From positions 186,001 to 250,000 of IMG/VR virus record IMGVR_UViG_3300010403_000705: a stretch of DNA of 64,000 nt; one strand, given 5' to 3'. Position numbers and translations under genes: made by a program. The stretch is from a virus. The notes under the pieces were generated by a model. The model did no database searches, was not told the DNA's origin, and worked only from the letters and a program-made list of their open reading frames with translations. Below, in pieces: positions 18,352 to 26,761 of this stretch (position 1 is the first letter of the stretch; each line of letters begins with the position of its first letter).

Positions 18352-19752
18352 ATGCCAGTAATACATTCAATACAACACGATAAACCAGAGGAAGTGATTG
18401 ACGATATGAGTGACAATAAAGATAAATTAATTAATGAAACAAATAATGAAGAATTGAATAAAAAAGAACAAGAAAAATTAGCAGCTCTAAAAGCAAAAAA
18501 TCAAGCAAAACAACAAGAAAATCAAACAAAACAGGAGAGTAAATTGGCATCCAAAATTGTTGCAAAAAAAGAGAGAAGTCTGTCACTAGGCGTTTTAGGA
18601 TCTGGGCAGGCAGGATCTAGAATTGCTGAGGCATTTTATAAACTTGGTTACGACACTATAGTAGTTAATACAGCAATGCAAGATTTAAAATTTATTGATA
18701 TTCCAGATTCTAATAAATTGTTACTTGAATACGGTTTGGGAGGCGCAGCTAAAGAAATTGAAATTGGTAGATCTGCCGCTGAAGCTCATCGTGGAGAAGT
18801 TTTGCAATTAGTTAATGATAAATTATCTAATTCTCAAGTCAATGTATTATGTTTAAGTTTAGGTGGTGGATCCGGAGCAGGATCCTGTGAAACTTTAGTA
18901 GATCTTTTATCAGAACTAGGTAAACCTTTAATAGTAATTACAGTATTACCAATGGATACTGAAGATGCACAAACTAAAAGTAATGCACTAGAAACTTTAT
19001 CTAAATTAGCTAGGTTAACTCAAAATAAAAAAGTTAACAATTTGATTGTCGTAGATAATGCAAAAATTGAAGCCATATATCATCATATTAATCAAGTAGA
19101 TTTTTATAACGTAGCCAACAAGGCTATTGTAGATCCAATTGATGTTTTTAATACATTATCTTCTATGCCTTCCTCTACTAAAGCATTAGATCCTATGGAG
19201 TGGTCTAAATTATTTATAGATGGTGAGGGTCTTAGTGTATATGGAGAATTTTCAGTCGATAATTATCAAGAAGACACTGCTATAGCAGAAGCAGTTATTA
19301 ACAATCTTGCCGGAAATCTGTTAGCAGAAGGTTTTGATCTAAAACAATCAAAATATGTAGGTTTTATTATCGCCGCAAATAAAGAAGTTTGGTCCAAAAT
19401 TCCAGCTTCTAGTGTTAATTATGCTAGTAGTATGATTAATGATTTATGTGGAAATCCAAAAGGCGTGTTTAAGGGTATGTATATCATAGATTCTCCGGAA
19501 AATAATGTGAAAGTATTTTCGATGTTTTCTGGTCTAGGTTTGCCTACGGTAAGAGTTGAACAGCTAAAAGCTGAAACTAAAGAATTGCAGAGTAAGGTAA
19601 AGAATAAGGATGAATCAAGAAACTTAACCTTACAATTAGACACTGGAACAAATGAAACGGTATCAGCCGCTCAAAAAATTAAAGAAAAGATCGCTCAAAA
19701 ATCTTCGGCTTTTGGCAAATTAATGGGCGGGGTTGTAGATAGGAGAAAATAA
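18352..19752 (+). CDS. Tubulin/FtsZ-superfamily GTPase
   Basis: This is a 466-residue cytoskeletal GTPase. Residues 1-75 are a charged, Lys/Gln-rich coiled-coil-like extension. The GTPase fold starts near 76 with SLGVLGSGQAGSRIAE (first nucleotide loop). The tubulin signature GGGSGAGS lies at 171-178, in place of GGGTGTG in FtsZ. VVDNAKIE corresponds to the ribose/guanine-binding strand, and LDPMEWSKLFIDG is placed like the synergy loop that completes the next subunit's active site. Filament formation is expected from the family. Whether it centres DNA, segregates it or does something else is not visible. It is coupled to an Sm-like gene (stop and start overlap by one base). Confidence 0.8.
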   Translation: MPVIHSIQHDKPEEVIDDMSDNKDKLINETNNEELNKKEQEKLAALKAKNQAKQQENQTKQESKLASKIVAKKERSLSLGVLGSGQAGSRIAEAFYKLGYDTIVVNTAMQDLKFIDIPDSNKLLLEYGLGGAAKEIEIGRSAAEAHRGEVLQLVNDKLSNSQVNVLCLSLGGGSGAGSCETLVDLLSELGKPLIVITVLPMDTEDAQTKSNALETLSKLARLTQNKKVNNLIVVDNAKIEAIYHHINQVDFYNVANKAIVDPIDVFNTLSSMPSSTKALDPMEWSKLFIDGEGLSVYGEFSVDNYQEDTAIAEAVINNLAGNLLAEGFDLKQSKYVGFIIAANKEVWSKIPASSVNYASSMINDLCGNPKGVFKGMYIIDSPENNVKVFSMFSGLGLPTVRVEQLKAETKELQSKVKNKDESRNLTLQLDTGTNETVSAAQKIKEKIAQKSSAFGKLMGGVVDRRK

Positions 19753-19955
19753 TGACACAAACATTTAGTAATTATCTAGATTCGGTAGTAGGGCAGGATT
19801 TTAATTTTTGGCTCAATAGCCCAGTCCTCAATGGCAGATATGAAGTGCCAGGTAAGATATTGCTTTCAGAAGATGATTATATAGTAGTATTAGTAGATTC
19901 AAATATAAAAATGTATATCAAAAAAAATGCCATATCAGCTTTAACATATCTTTAA
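19752..19955 (+). CDS. Hfq/Sm-like small protein
   Basis: This 67-residue protein overlaps the GTPase stop by one base. The pattern LNGRYEVPGKILLSEDDYIV, then KMYIKKNAISAL, follows the Sm1/Sm2 layout of Hfq, in which an N-G turn, G-x-I, D-x-[FY]-V and a final Y-K-x-A-I-S strand form the ring-forming barrel. The KKNAISAL segment is close to the Hfq KHAIS motif. An RNA-binding ring is inferred. No experimental or database support is available here, and a different small beta barrel is possible. Confidence 0.55.
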   Translation: MTQTFSNYLDSVVGQDFNFWLNSPVLNGRYEVPGKILLSEDDYIVVLVDSNIKMYIKKNAISALTYL

Positions 19956-19967
19956 TAGAGGTAAAAG

Positions 19968-20180
19968 ATGACAATCCTCACTATAGGAGATATAGTTACT
20001 TCATTAATTAATAAAGAAGTGGTAGTGTTTGGAAATAACACTATTCGAATTCGAGGCATACTTATAGATTTTAATGGCTATGTTTTACATGTACAAAATA
20101 ATAAAAAAAACTATTACATAAAAATTGAAAGTTTAGATGCTATAAAAACTGCAGAAGAGGTGAAAATTATTAGTCAGTAA
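19968..20180 (+). CDS. Second Sm-like small protein
   Basis: This 70-residue protein starts 12 bases after the first Sm-like gene, with GAGGTAAAAG as ribosome site. It shows the same order of strands: a helix, then TIRIRGILIDFNGYVLHV, then YYIKIESLDAI. The G-x-L-x-D-[FY]-x-[GY]-V and final YIK segments parallel its neighbour, so the two are probably diverged paralogues or form a mixed ring. The Hfq signature is weaker than in the first copy. Confidence 0.5.
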   Translation: MTILTIGDIVTSLINKEVVVFGNNTIRIRGILIDFNGYVLHVQNNKKNYYIKIESLDAIKTAEEVKIISQ

Positions 20181-20222
20181 TTATGGATTTTATAAAAGGT
20201 ATATTACAGATATATATGATTT

Positions 20223-21695
20223 ATGCCTTTTAATACAAAAATCACGATATTAAACAACAAAAAATGCCAGATTATTTCGGACGATGTAGCTATGTTAAAA
20301 AAGCTACATCGTCATTTATCATTTAAGATTGCTGGCGCTGAGTATTCCGCAGCTTATCAAAATGGTTGGAGCGGTATTACCTACTTACTAAGTAAAAATG
20401 GAAAATTTGATTTGGGATTATTAGAGAAAGTCAAAATATTTCTAGATAAATCTTTTATTAGTTATTCTATAGAAGATACAAGAAAACCTAAAATTATAAA
20501 CGAAGAATTAGATATTTCTAATAATTTGAAAAAATACGATTTAATTCCAAGAGAACATCAATTACGAATTAAAGAAATTACATCAACTTATGATCGTGGT
20601 ATTATAAGAGCGGCTACTGGAGCAGGTAAGACTTTATGCGCTGCTCTTATAACTGCAAAAATAAATAAGCCTACAATCATTTATGTAATTGGATTAGATT
20701 TGCTGGATCAGTTTTATAAATTATTCAGTAAACTTTTTGATGAGGAAATTGGGTATATTGGTAACGGTGTTTGTAACCCTGCTAGGATTACTATTGCATC
20801 TATTTGGACTATTGGTAGAGCGTTAAATTTAGATAAAAATACTATTACTGATGATGAAATAGAACTGTCAGAAAAAGATATAGATGAAAATAATAGCGCT
20901 AAAATCATCAGTTTATTAAAACAAACTAAGCTACATATTTTTGATGAAAGTCATGTTGTAACAACAAGTACAATCACTGAAATATATAAAAACATAGATC
21001 CAGAATACATTTACGGATTCAGTGGAACTCCATTTAGAGATGATGGTTCTGATTTACAGATTAATGGCATTTTAGGCGAACAAATTATTAATGTACCTGC
21101 TTCGGAATTAATAGAAAAAGGTCTGTTAGCTAAACCTATTATAAAGTTTGTTACAGTACCCAAGATGTTAACCTTAGGTACACAATACTTATCAGTATAC
21201 AAAGATTACATAGTTGAAAATGAAGTGCGTAATGATATTATAATTAATAATATTAAAGACTTGCTAAAAAAGAAATATACTCCACTTGTTTTATTTAAAC
21301 AAATCAAACATGGTAATATCATTTTTGAAAAAATGGTAGCACAAGGTATTAAATGTGGAATGTTGTATGGTAATGATTCTTTAGAAAAAAGGAATGAAGT
21401 AAAATATATGCTTTTATCCAAAGAGATAGAAGTAATATTAGCGAGTACTATTTTTGATTTAGGTTTAGATTTACCAGAATTAAGTGGTTTAGTTTTGTGT
21501 GGTGGTGGCAAAAGTAGTATCAGAGCCTTGCAAAGAATCGGTAGAGTACTACGCATGATTCCAGGCAAAAAAATCGCCGCAGTTGTAGACTTTTATGATC
21601 AAGCTAAGTTTCTTAAAAAACATTCACATATAAGACAGAAAGTATATGAATCTGAGCCGGGATTTAAAATTATTAAATCTAAAGAAATGAAATAA
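20223..21695 (+). CDS. UvsW-like SF2 DNA/RNA helicase
   Basis: This is a 490-residue superfamily 2 helicase resembling T4 UvsW, which unwinds branched DNA and R-loops in recombination-dependent replication. Residues 1-95 are an N-terminal domain, Walker A is ATGAGKT at 131-137, the DExH box is DESH at 241-244, and motif III is SGTP. Motifs V and VI are in FDLGLDLPELSGLV and ALQRIGRVLR. The C-terminus is the usual VDFYDQ region. A perfect 12-bp stem with a 10-nt loop lies within codons 20-31. It is followed by a strong promoter for the next operon. Confidence 0.85.
   Translation: MPFNTKITILNNKKCQIISDDVAMLKKLHRHLSFKIAGAEYSAAYQNGWSGITYLLSKNGKFDLGLLEKVKIFLDKSFISYSIEDTRKPKIINEELDISNNLKKYDLIPREHQLRIKEITSTYDRGIIRAATGAGKTLCAALITAKINKPTIIYVIGLDLLDQFYKLFSKLFDEEIGYIGNGVCNPARITIASIWTIGRALNLDKNTITDDEIELSEKDIDENNSAKIISLLKQTKLHIFDESHVVTTSTITEIYKNIDPEYIYGFSGTPFRDDGSDLQINGILGEQIINVPASELIEKGLLAKPIIKFVTVPKMLTLGTQYLSVYKDYIVENEVRNDIIINNIKDLLKKKYTPLVLFKQIKHGNIIFEKMVAQGIKCGMLYGNDSLEKRNEVKYMLLSKEIEVILASTIFDLGLDLPELSGLVLCGGGKSSIRALQRIGRVLRMIPGKKIAAVVDFYDQAKFLKKHSHIRQKVYESEPGFKIIKSKEMK
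20280..20313 (+). other. Perfect 12-bp hairpin inside the helicase 5' coding region
   Basis: GACGATGTAGCT at 20280-20291 pairs exactly with AGCTACATCGTC at 20302-20313 across a 10-nt loop. It is GC-richer than the surrounding AT-rich DNA and has no T-run after it, so it is not a simple terminator. It could reduce or time translation of the helicase, or bind a protein. Confidence 0.45.
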
Positions 21696-21697
21696 AT

Positions 21698-21726
21698 TTG
21701 ACATAGTTAATGTACATGATTATACT
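21698..21726 (+). promoter_or_regulatory. Strong sigma70-type promoter
   Basis: TTGACA at 21698-21703, a 17-bp spacer and TATACT at 21721-21726. This is the best host-type promoter match in the window. It lies between the helicase stop and the ATG at 21751 and would drive the run of tightly overlapping genes from 21751 through the helicase loader and DnaB-like helicase. This suggests early expression by host polymerase. Confidence 0.75.
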
Positions 21727-21750
21727 ATAACATATTTAAGCATTTTAAAA

Positions 21751-22080
21751 ATGAAAAATAAAATTATTAAGACATCATATACTATGGGTGCTAGTGTATT
21801 TATAATTAAAGTGTTTCCAGAACTTGAGATAATACAACTCCCTGATATATATGCTAATTCTTCAGATATAACACATAGATTATATAGTAAAAACATAAAT
21901 TTCTTCTTTCTAACAACATTATCAAAACAAGAATTACAACGAGCTTTCTATTCGTTTAATAGTAATATGTTGGCATTGAAATTTCCTAGTTCTTATTTGA
22001 TTATGCCTCTTAATATGATAGATTTATTAGAAATTCTTAAAGAGATAGAGAGATTAAAAAATTTGAAAGCATTTTGGTAA
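21751..22080 (+). CDS. Small protein with KAFW C-terminal tail
   Basis: This 109-residue protein is the first gene after the strong promoter. No domain is recognised. The C-terminal helix (DLLEILKEIERLKNLKAFW) ends in the M/L-K-A-F-W tail shared by many small proteins here. The rest is a mixed beta/alpha sequence without a signal peptide. Confidence 0.65.
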   Translation: MKNKIIKTSYTMGASVFIIKVFPELEIIQLPDIYANSSDITHRLYSKNINFFFLTTLSKQELQRAFYSFNSNMLALKFPSSYLIMPLNMIDLLEILKEIERLKNLKAFW

Positions 22081-22084
22081 ATTT

Positions 22085-22690
22085 ATGATTAATAAAAACT
22101 CAGAATTAACGGGCGGAGAATTATATGATCCGCCTAATGAATATTACAGAAATTTCTTTAAAAAATTCGAAGAAATTGAAACATTAGAAGTACATAAATG
22201 GAAGCCTGTTCATATCTTATCTTACTTCTGTAAGAAGTATAAAGATCATTATAATGTTAATTATCAATTCAAGTTTAATACCTCATCGCCATCAAAATGT
22301 TTTGAAATTTTTCAGATAAAAAAATTGGCAATGCATTTAACAGCCAGTCCTGTTTTGTTGAAAGAATATATAGATTGGATATTTATTGATAAAATAATAA
22401 AAGCAAAAAGAAAATTTACATCCATTTCTTTTATAACTAATGAAACAACAGTCAAAGAATATAAATTTAATGTTTTATTATCAGATAAGAAAAATGCTAA
22501 TATTAACAGGTCAACTTTGTTATCCAATGAATATAAAACAGTATTTGCCCAACTAAACTTCCCAGCTAATACATATGGTGATTTGGCTTTTATATCACAA
22601 ATGCCTGATATGCCTATTGAATTAGTTAAAGCATTTACAATGCTAGAAAGCATGGGATTTGATAAAAATATATTAAAAAAAATAGTATGA
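22085..22690 (+). CDS. Hypothetical protein in replication operon
   Basis: This is a 201-residue basic protein, mostly helical, with a Lys-rich middle (DKIIKAKRKF). It starts four bases after the KAFW gene and its stop overlaps the next ATG. It lacks the hydrophobic tail. Being in an operon with the helicase loader and helicase suggests a replication or recombination accessory role, but no family could be recognised. Confidence 0.6.
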   Translation: MINKNSELTGGELYDPPNEYYRNFFKKFEEIETLEVHKWKPVHILSYFCKKYKDHYNVNYQFKFNTSSPSKCFEIFQIKKLAMHLTASPVLLKEYIDWIFIDKIIKAKRKFTSISFITNETTVKEYKFNVLLSDKKNANINRSTLLSNEYKTVFAQLNFPANTYGDLAFISQMPDMPIELVKAFTMLESMGFDKNILKKIV

Positions 22691-23067
22691 TGTTATTTAA
22701 AGTTGATAAAAAGATGATGGATGATTTTAATGGAATATCACCCAATAAATTGTTAGATATAATAGGGATTCCATGGACTATGATGTCTGCTGAACCCAAC
22801 TCAATTGAAAAGGATATCATTTCAATACTGAAATTTCAATATAACCATCTGATAATAGTAAAGGGAGGACAAATCCAATATGCTAAAACAACATCAATAG
22901 ATTTTAGTAGAGAGATCGAAACAGATAAGTTAGTAGGTTTCTATATCGACAATTATGATTTGAACCAAACGAACTATTTGTGTTGCATTGTTTTATCATA
23001 CATAAATGATTATGACGAATTAATCAAAACAATGATACGACACGCAAATATGAAAGCATTTTTATGA
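22687..23067 (+). CDS. Small protein with KAFL C-terminal tail
   Basis: This 126-residue protein has ATGA overlaps at both ends. No domain is recognised. The last segment DELIKTMIRHANMKAFL has the acidic cap, amphipathic basic helix and M-K-A-F-L end typical of the tail family. The order of segments resembles the gene at 23333, so the two may be distant paralogues. Confidence 0.65.
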   Translation: MMLFKVDKKMMDDFNGISPNKLLDIIGIPWTMMSAEPNSIEKDIISILKFQYNHLIIVKGGQIQYAKTTSIDFSREIETDKLVGFYIDNYDLNQTNYLCCIVLSYINDYDELIKTMIRHANMKAFL

Positions 23068-23336
23068 GAATTATGAAAAATTATTTTAATAATTTGATAA
23101 ATTTAATATTAAAAAATGAGCCTATTGATATTGAAATTAAGCATGTTAAAAAAGCCTTGAAGAGATATAAAAATGAACTAATTGATATAGAAATAAGCTG
23201 GGACAATTCTGATCAAATTTGTTGTATCGATTGCATGTTCCCGGAAAGAGTTGATTTATTAAAAAAGATTGAGCGAGTTGAATTTCAATTAAATCGTTTG
23301 ATTTATAAAAAAAATAAGCGTAAACAAAATCTATGA
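23064..23336 (+). CDS. Small hypothetical basic protein
   Basis: This 90-residue helical protein carries a CCIDC cluster and a strongly basic end (KKNKRKQNL). It overlaps both neighbours by four bases (ATGA). The CxxC pair plus basic residues could bind a metal or nucleic acid, but only one such pair is present. Function unknown. Confidence 0.6.
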   Translation: MRIMKNYFNNLINLILKNEPIDIEIKHVKKALKRYKNELIDIEISWDNSDQICCIDCMFPERVDLLKKIERVEFQLNRLIYKKNKRKQNL

Positions 23337-23725
23337 ATCAGTATATAGAGTTGGAAACTTCTAATATTTTTTTGGGAATTGAACATAAAATAGATATGGC
23401 TTTAATTAAAGAAGGATGCCGTATTTTTAATATACCATATATAGGTGGCGGAATATTTTTCGTACCACAAGAAAAATTATCCTCCATTATTGTATCTACA
23501 ATTGATCTACAAATTAAAAATATCTCAAACACTAAAGATGAGATAGATGCTTTTAAGCAACAAATAGAAAAACAACTTTATGGTAGAGATCATCTTATTA
23601 TATATACTAGACTTAATAAGTATCACCCAAGATATGTATATTATAATGCTGTTGCTATCGCCTCTTCCAACGTTAATGACTTCAAAAAAGTAATGAGAAT
23701 TCACAAAATGAAAGCGTTTTTATGA
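23333..23725 (+). CDS. Small protein with KAFL tail carrying a piece copied from the loader gene
   Basis: This is a 130-residue protein. Residues 47-64 (EKLSSIIVSTIDLQIKNI) match residues 22-39 of the helicase-loader gene at 24083 at 16 of 18 positions, and the DNA is likewise nearly identical, so part of one gene was copied into the other in frame. The C-terminus DFKKVMRIHKMKAFL is a clear tail-family end. Otherwise unknown. Confidence 0.65.
   Translation: MNQYIELETSNIFLGIEHKIDMALIKEGCRIFNIPYIGGGIFFVPQEKLSSIIVSTIDLQIKNISNTKDEIDAFKQQIEKQLYGRDHLIIYTRLNKYHPRYVYYNAVAIASSNVNDFKKVMRIHKMKAFL
23471..23524 (+). repeat. 54-bp direct repeat, copy 1 (partner 24146-24199)
   Basis: Copy 1 of a near-identical direct repeat of about 54 bp, with about six differences that I counted by eye. 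It lies within the 23333 gene and is read in the same frame as copy 2 in the helicase-loader gene 675 bp downstream. Confidence 0.8.
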
Positions 23726-24123
23726 TACCACAAAAAGGACAACATATTAAATGTATAATGCGAAATAACTTGATTATTGATGGAATTGTTGAATCTTGGT
23801 CTGGTGCTCAATCCGTATTACGATCTATAGATAATACTGGATTCTCTATCATTCAACATACCGATCAAGATATAGTAGCAATAAAAATAATTATAAAGGA
23901 TTCGGTAAAAATAAAAAATGAGTTAGAAGAAAAATTTGAAGAAGTCCATCAACTGCCTAGTAGTAATGAATTAAGAATTAAAAATATGGCAGAGTTGAAA
24001 ACTATGATGGCAGAACAAGAAAAACAAATTATTTCAGAAAAAATTAAAAACCATCATATTAAAGATATTAAAAGGGTAATATATGAGCAACCTAGATTTT
24101 TCCAGAAGTCGCGCACTAAATAA
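23722..24123 (+). CDS. Hypothetical protein, possible Sm-like N-terminus
   Basis: This 133-residue protein overlaps its upstream neighbour by ATGA and the loader gene by 41 bases. The first 60 residues run GQHIKCIMRNNLIIDGIVES, then a loop, then GFSIIQHTDQDIVAIKII. That is a small beta barrel order resembling Sm/LSm proteins, weaker than at 19752. The C-terminal half is a charged helix. RNA binding is speculative. Confidence 0.5.
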   Translation: MIPQKGQHIKCIMRNNLIIDGIVESWSGAQSVLRSIDNTGFSIIQHTDQDIVAIKIIIKDSVKIKNELEEKFEEVHQLPSSNELRIKNMAELKTMMAEQEKQIISEKIKNHHIKDIKRVIYEQPRFFQKSRTK

Positions 24124-24787
24124 CATTCCACAAAAAAAATTGGAAGAGAAATTATCCTCTATTATTGCATCTACGAATGATCTACAAATTAAAAATATAA
24201 AATTAATTGCTATTAATAGGTATGCAGAAAGTAATATTCCAATAGAGTATTGGGATTTGAAAATGGAAAAAGATTTTCATGGTGATTTGAGATTATTAAA
24301 TAAGTATAAAGAATATATAAATGACTTAAAAAAATCTTATATTGAAGGAGTTTCCATTTGTTTTGCTGGTGCACATGGACTGGGCAAAACAATGACTGTT
24401 TCTTGTATTTTAAAAAAAGCCTGTAATAAAAATTTTAGTTGTTTATACACCACCCTAAGTGATATTGTAACTGTATTAACTCAATCTTCTGGAGAAGACA
24501 AATATTTATCCAAGAGAGAATTATCTTTAGTTGATTTTTTGGTAATTGATGAATTTGATTCTAGGTTTATGTCTTCTGACAATGCGGCTGATCTATATGC
24601 TAGAAGTTTAGAGGGAGTATTTAGAACACGAAGTCAAAACAAGTTACCTACATTAATGTGTACTAATAGTCCTAATATCATAGAGTCTTTTAATGGATCA
24701 TTAAAGGTATCTCTTGATAGTTTGATGAAAGGTTATTTAAAGACTTTTCCCGTGTTTGGAGAGGATTTTAGAAAGAAAAAAATATGA
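24083..24787 (+). CDS. DnaC/IstB-like AAA+ helicase loader
   Basis: This is a 234-residue AAA+ ATPase. Walker A is GAHGLGKT at 96-103, Walker B is FLVIDEFDS at 152-160, and LMCTNSPN is the sensor 1 region. Residues 1-85 form a helical N-terminal domain of the kind that binds the replicative helicase. The gene ends four bases into the DnaB-like gene, so loader and helicase are translated together. Ribosome site AAAAGGG lies before the ATG. Residues 22-39 are shared with the 23333 protein. Confidence 0.8.
   Translation: MSNLDFSRSRALNNIPQKKLEEKLSSIIASTNDLQIKNIKLIAINRYAESNIPIEYWDLKMEKDFHGDLRLLNKYKEYINDLKKSYIEGVSICFAGAHGLGKTMTVSCILKKACNKNFSCLYTTLSDIVTVLTQSSGEDKYLSKRELSLVDFLVIDEFDSRFMSSDNAADLYARSLEGVFRTRSQNKLPTLMCTNSPNIIESFNGSLKVSLDSLMKGYLKTFPVFGEDFRKKKI
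24146..24199 (+). repeat. 54-bp direct repeat, copy 2 (partner 23471-23524)
   Basis: Copy 2, inside the helicase-loader coding sequence. The resemblance extends slightly upstream (a shared Pro-Gln pair) after a short insertion of about 12 bases, which supports real duplication rather than chance. Confidence 0.8.
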
Positions 24788-26196
24788 GTTATAATTTAGA
24801 TTTAGTTATATTGAAAACTTTAATTAGCAATAAAAAATATGCTTTAGATTTTGCTAATGAATGTGATACTAAATTATTTGCACCAGAAGTATGGAATTTT
24901 GCCAACATAGTTGTTGGCTATGTTAGAACTTATAAAGATATTCCAACTATAAGAGTTATAGTTGAAAAATTAAATAAAGGTAATAATGATAAGTTAATTG
25001 AAAGCATTAATAAAACTTGGGAACAACTAGATGGTATCGAATACAACGACAAAGAATATAAACATGACTTAGAAAAAATAAAGAAAAGATTTGCAGAAAA
25101 GCAAATTACATCGATAAAAGAAAAATTATCTTGTATAGAGTCTGGGTCCGACATTGATGTTAATAAAACTGTAATTGAACTACAAAAAACAGTTCAATCT
25201 ATTAAAAGTTTAAATCAAACCAAAGCTTACGAAAGGAAAACTTTAAAAGAAGCCGTTCCAATTTTTAGGGATGAATATAATGCAAAAATGGATGATCCTC
25301 ATTTTGATAGGGGTGTCAAAACTGGTTACTCATATTTTGACAATGTAACTGATGGTTTAAGACCTGGAGAATTAATTCTTATTGGAGGTGAATCTGGTGG
25401 CGGTAAGTCTATGTTGCTAATGAACATGGCAGTTCAGTTGTGGATGCAAGAGAATTCTATCTATACGGAAGAAAACCAATTTACCTCTGGACATGGTGTA
25501 TTGTATTTTTCATTAGAAATGCCATTCAAACCGTGCTTGAATCGTGTTTTATCTAGGATGTCTAATACTCCATCTAAATTAATTAGAAACGCTAAACTAA
25601 ATCCAGAAGAAGCTATTAAATTAAAAAAAGCATTAAAATTTATCACTAAGTATCCTCACCAATTTGAAATAGTAGATATTCCTAGAGGTGCTACTATGGA
25701 AAGTTTAGAATTGATATATGAGGATGCCAAAGCTAATTATGATCCCAAGATTGTAGTAATTGATTATCTCGGATTGATGGATTATTCTGGCTCAGAAATG
25801 GACGATTGGTTAAAACTTGGTAAGATAGCAGAAAGGATTCATGAATTTGCTAGGGTGCATAATCTTATTGTTTTAAGTGCTGTTCAGTTAAACCGTTCTA
25901 AAGGTGGAAAAGAGATAGAAGATAAAATTGGACTGCATAGAATTGGTCGATCAGCCTTGATAATGCAAAATGCAAACATTGCCATCCAAATAGAAACTCG
26001 AGGCAATGAAAAGCAGTATCCGGATATGTATTATCATCTAATCAAAAATCGAGACGGTGAATTAGGCAAAGGAAAATTAATAAAAAATTTAGCATGCGGC
26101 ACATTACTAGATGATAAAATTGAAGAGGATAATACAGAATTTTACGATAGAGATCCAGATGATATTTCAGAAAAATTAGATTTATTAGATATATAA
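24784..26196 (+). CDS. DnaB-like replicative helicase
   Basis: This 470-residue hexameric helicase resembles DnaB/T4 gp41. Residues 1-150 are a helical N-terminal domain, and the RecA-like core starts near 180 (GYSYFDNVTDGLRPGEL). Walker A is GGESGGGKS at 201-209, Walker B is IVVIDYLGLMDY near 323, and LSAVQLNR is the DnaB motif IV region. The arginine-finger region lies near SRxALIMQNAN and the final KNRDGELGKG is the usual DnaB C-terminal strand. It unwinds the phage replication fork with the loader encoded just upstream. Confidence 0.88.
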   Translation: MSYNLDLVILKTLISNKKYALDFANECDTKLFAPEVWNFANIVVGYVRTYKDIPTIRVIVEKLNKGNNDKLIESINKTWEQLDGIEYNDKEYKHDLEKIKKRFAEKQITSIKEKLSCIESGSDIDVNKTVIELQKTVQSIKSLNQTKAYERKTLKEAVPIFRDEYNAKMDDPHFDRGVKTGYSYFDNVTDGLRPGELILIGGESGGGKSMLLMNMAVQLWMQENSIYTEENQFTSGHGVLYFSLEMPFKPCLNRVLSRMSNTPSKLIRNAKLNPEEAIKLKKALKFITKYPHQFEIVDIPRGATMESLELIYEDAKANYDPKIVVIDYLGLMDYSGSEMDDWLKLGKIAERIHEFARVHNLIVLSAVQLNRSKGGKEIEDKIGLHRIGRSALIMQNANIAIQIETRGNEKQYPDMYYHLIKNRDGELGKGKLIKNLACGTLLDDKIEEDNTEFYDRDPDDISEKLDLLDI

Positions 26197-26229
26197 AAAT
26201 TACCAAATTAAAAACATATTGGCAAAAAT

Positions 26230-26421
26230 ATGAAATCAGATGAAGAAGTTATTGCTGAAGCAAGCAGAATAGAATACGAAGAAAAAACTGGTAAGTTGTT
26301 TATTGTTTTTGAGGTGATTAATGAAAAATTAAAACAAGACATCAAAAAAAATTGGACAAAAGATATTGAATATAAAATAATAGACAAATGTTTAGTTTTA
26401 AATTTAAATGAAGATGAATGA
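26230..26421 (+). CDS. Small hypothetical acidic protein
   Basis: This 63-residue charged protein lies downstream of the replicative helicase and overlaps the next gene by 14 bases. No domain is recognised; it looks like a helix followed by two strands. Confidence 0.5.
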   Translation: MKSDEEVIAEASRIEYEEKTGKLFIVFEVINEKLKQDIKKNWTKDIEYKIIDKCLVLNLNEDE

Positions 26422-26758
26422 AAACATATTTGACAATATTAAAGCAATTTGCGCTAATTATCCTAATATTTCTCTATCCATTCAAGATTGGTGCTCTATA
26501 ATGAAAGATAAAAATTCTCTTTGGAAAATGGTAGATATAGTAACAACCAAAGATCTTCTAATGAATGGAAACTATGGTATTTTATTTGGATGTAGAATAA
26601 TTGTTAGCAGGGTTATTCCAGAGGGAAATTTTAGAGTATCAATGAAAATAGATCCTATTAATCCAAGCAAGAAATTAGAAGATTGGTCTCCACAAATGAA
26701 TCTAAAAATCAATTTACATGATATAGAAAGATATCTAAAATTAGTAGCATTTTGGTGA
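26408..26758 (+). CDS. Small protein with VAFW C-terminal tail
   Basis: This 116-residue protein has no recognised domain. Its end, LHDIERYLKLVAFW, is a tail-family variant with Val in place of Lys. DNA at its stop (GTAGCATTTTGGTGA) closely matches the other AFW genes. The next gene starts three bases later. Confidence 0.65.
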   Translation: MKMNENIFDNIKAICANYPNISLSIQDWCSIMKDKNSLWKMVDIVTTKDLLMNGNYGILFGCRIIVSRVIPEGNFRVSMKIDPINPSKKLEDWSPQMNLKINLHDIERYLKLVAFW

Positions 26759-26761
26759 AAA

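Noticed and set aside
18352-19752. Assignment as PhuZ of a nucleus-forming phage
   Set aside because: Only the general tubulin/FtsZ signature is visible. The rest of the gene set (UvsW-like, DnaB-like, sigma factor, class I reductase) does not indicate that phage group, and no shell protein or multisubunit polymerase gene is seen.
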